Origin: Durusdinium trenchii
Taxonomy: Eukaryota; Sar; Dinophyceae; Suessiales; Symbiodiniaceae
Reading direction: 5' to 3'
Assembly: GCA_963970005.1 (NCBI GenBank)
Contig: CAXAMN010026672.1
Span: 546,607-610,606 of the forward strand
Length of the DNA stretch: 64,000 nt
Of the stretch, positions 62,685 to 64,000 are shown in pieces. Both the position numbers and the translations under genes were made by a program. Under the pieces are notes generated by a model. That model did not search any database, was not told where the DNA came from, and was given only the letters and a program-made list of their open reading frames with translations. Positions within the stretch are counted from its first letter, which is position 1; each line of letters opens with the position of its first letter.

Positions 62685-64000
62685 TCAAAGCATCTGAGAA
62701 GCAAACGTTTTCTTTGCAGACGCCGGGCCCTGCTCAACTGCCTCCTGAAGCAACCCATGTACTCTCGGGATCTCTCGGGTGACTAGTGTGTAGTGAAATT
62801 TCCAGACAATGCCAGACTCCTTCTTGATGCTTTGCATGCCAGACTTCTTTGTGCTTTGCATCCTGAGCGAAGCATTCCCCCGAAAAGAATAGCAAATATA
62901 CATGCACTTTCTTTCTATAGATGCAGTACTTCGTATGGCATATTTTGTAAAGCATTCTAAAATATTCTAAAGCCATCTTTAAAGCCCAGCCCTGTGTCAA
63001 TTCCAAGGCTCGTTTCCTGCTTCTTTGTATTGTCCTGCCCCATACAAAGCAGCCAATGGAAACAACAAACACAAAAACATGTCTAAACAAAACCCGAAGA
63101 TTCATGAAGATTCCACAAAATCGATCAAAATCGTCTACAAGATGCACTACAAAAAACCCTGCACGCAGACTCCTGTGAAGAGATTTCCTGAGGGAGGACC
63201 AGGCCGTCCTTGTCCAGGACTTGCTCCCTGATTGGAACAATTTCTACATAAAAACCATTGGATTTCTTATTCTGTAGACTTTGCACTGCACATACTGCAT
63301 TCTGTAGACACATGTTTTTGCGAGCTCTTGAAAATCTTGAAAATATAGTCCGAAAGACGCGTCCATGTGCTCCTCCATCTGGGAATCTGGGTCCTGGAAG
63401 AGACTCATGAAAAGACAATCAACAAGTAGACACATACAACAAAATATAAAACATACAAAAACCATCAAACACCTAACTGCAATATACTGCTATAAGATCT
63501 GCACTACAAAAACCCAACACCAAGCCTGCCAGGAAGAGCTTTGCTCAGGGAAGTCCCTGTTGTCATTCTCCAGGATTTGCCCCCTGATCGGGACATATGT
63601 GTGGAAGAAGTCATGGACATCCTTTTGTTTTGTAGACTCTGAGCTTTACATATTGCATTCTGTAGACGTATCTCTGCGACCCCTCCACAATACAGTCCGA
63701 GAGTCGTTTCCATGTGCCCTGGTACCTTTGCTGGGCTCTCCTCCATCTGCAGTTTCGGGTCCTGGAAGAGACACAAAGAGAATCAAAGAGGCAAGAATGA
63801 AATAGATCTAAATAGACCAAAAAGATCCAAAAAGCTCCAAATAGATCCAAATAGAGCTGTTACATACTACTACCAGATCAAGAACCGGTGCACTACAAAA
63901 AGCCAGCACCTAGCCTCCTCTGCACAGACCTTCCCACACATGTCCACGTCTTCCTTCTCCGGGATCTGCTTCCTGATTGGAATGAAGTCTGTGCAAAAAA
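62685..64000 (-). CDS. Gene with tandemly repeated exons, runs off the window
   Basis: 3' end: QSIKKESGIVWKFHYTLVTR ... ASQML and a stop (62,685). Upstream, three copies of one exon: about 63,245-63,145 (IVPIREQVLDKDGLVLPQEI), about 63,605-63,510 (YVPIRGQILENDNRDFPEQS) and about 63,990-63,893 (FIPIRKQIPEKEDVDMCGKV), spaced about 370 bp. A second exon type alternates: about 63,395-63,310 (MEEHMDASFGLYFQD) and about 63,760-63,670 (MEESPAKVPGHMETTLGLYC). The third copy has C..VC..EARC.LF, faintly like a PAN/Apple domain. Introns carry decamers at 63,268/298 and 63,626/656. Confidence 0.55.

Larger units (their letters stand above)
53214..63665. repeat. Dispersed intronic decamer pairs, 30-bp register
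   Basis: Decamer CATTYTGTAG (or complement CTACARAATG) in pairs. Starts on the plus strand, exactly 30 bp apart: 53,214/244; 53,414/444; 53,841/871; 54,701/731; 55,210/240; 56,157/187; 56,780/810; 57,955/985; 59,918/948; 61,768/798; 62,911/941; 63,268/298; 63,626/656. At 28-31 bp: 53,929/958; 55,012/043; 59,726/757; 60,887/916; 61,405/433; 62,641/670. 57,214 and 57,274 are 60 bp apart with a degenerate copy midway. Pairs sit in or at the edges of presumed introns. Confidence 0.85.

Noticed and set aside
53214-63665. Decamer pairs as a CRISPR array
   Set aside because: Repeats are 10 bp, orientation varies, pairs are dispersed over 10 kb and interleaved with exons; no cas genes and a eukaryotic context.

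Overview
The window looks like dinoflagellate nuclear DNA, most likely Symbiodiniaceae or a close relative. I infer this from gene style, not from a marker gene. Coding sequence is cut into many short exons. Every host-like gene I recognise lies on the minus strand. The repeat load is high and varied, and the transposon-derived families resemble those I know from Symbiodinium-type genomes. There are no operons, ribosome binding sites or CRISPR arrays, and I found no tRNA or rRNA gene.

Layout. 0.5-4.3 kb: an unrecognised multi-exon minus-strand gene block. 5.6-9.6 kb: a minus-strand gene with a GHTHED signature of the DUF7869 type, transposase-like. 10.2-12.6 kb: a minus-strand C5-cytosine DNA methyltransferase gene with motifs IV, VI, VIII and X in collinear order. 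12.6-19.8 kb: mostly non-coding, rich in palindromic MITE-like elements and simple repeats. 19.8-21.1 kb: fragments of minus-strand coding sequence, including a 42-bp coding-type repeat. 21.5-23.7 kb: an AT-rich relic of a Polinton/Maverick-like element (zinc finger ORF, integrase C-terminus, protein-primed type DNA polymerase B, GIY-YIG-like domain). 24-27 kb: a pyrimidine tract and three palindromic elements. 27.1-32.5 kb: a minus-strand ABC1/UbiB-type kinase gene, its four recognisable exons in the right order and split by introns that carry MITEs. 32.7-38.9 kb: unrecognised coding patches, minisatellites and more MITEs.

38,985-47,814 is a complete Ty1/copia retrotransposon on the minus strand. 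It has identical 160-bp LTRs, a primer site matching the initiator tRNA-Met anticodon arm, a polypurine tract, and one reading frame broken by a single stop. Between protease and integrase it carries a cytosine-methyltransferase-like domain. 47.9-52.5 kb holds small coding patches and MITEs.

52.5-64 kb is the most unusual part. A long minus-strand gene (about 53.5-60.9 kb) joins an OTU-like cysteine protease domain to a P-element-like DDE transposase. A GRF zinc-finger ORF and a gene with repeated exons lie upstream. The presumed introns here carry copies of a decamer (CATTYTGTAG or its complement CTACARAATG), usually in pairs whose starts are 30 bp apart, in both orientations, and often forming the splice acceptor itself. 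I noticed no such pairs in the first 52 kb. It looks like a regional intron-borne repeat system, possibly introner-like, and is my main candidate for something undescribed.

Limits: exon borders are read by eye from frame changes and GT/AG positions, so most are approximate. Family names rest on motifs, not on searches.
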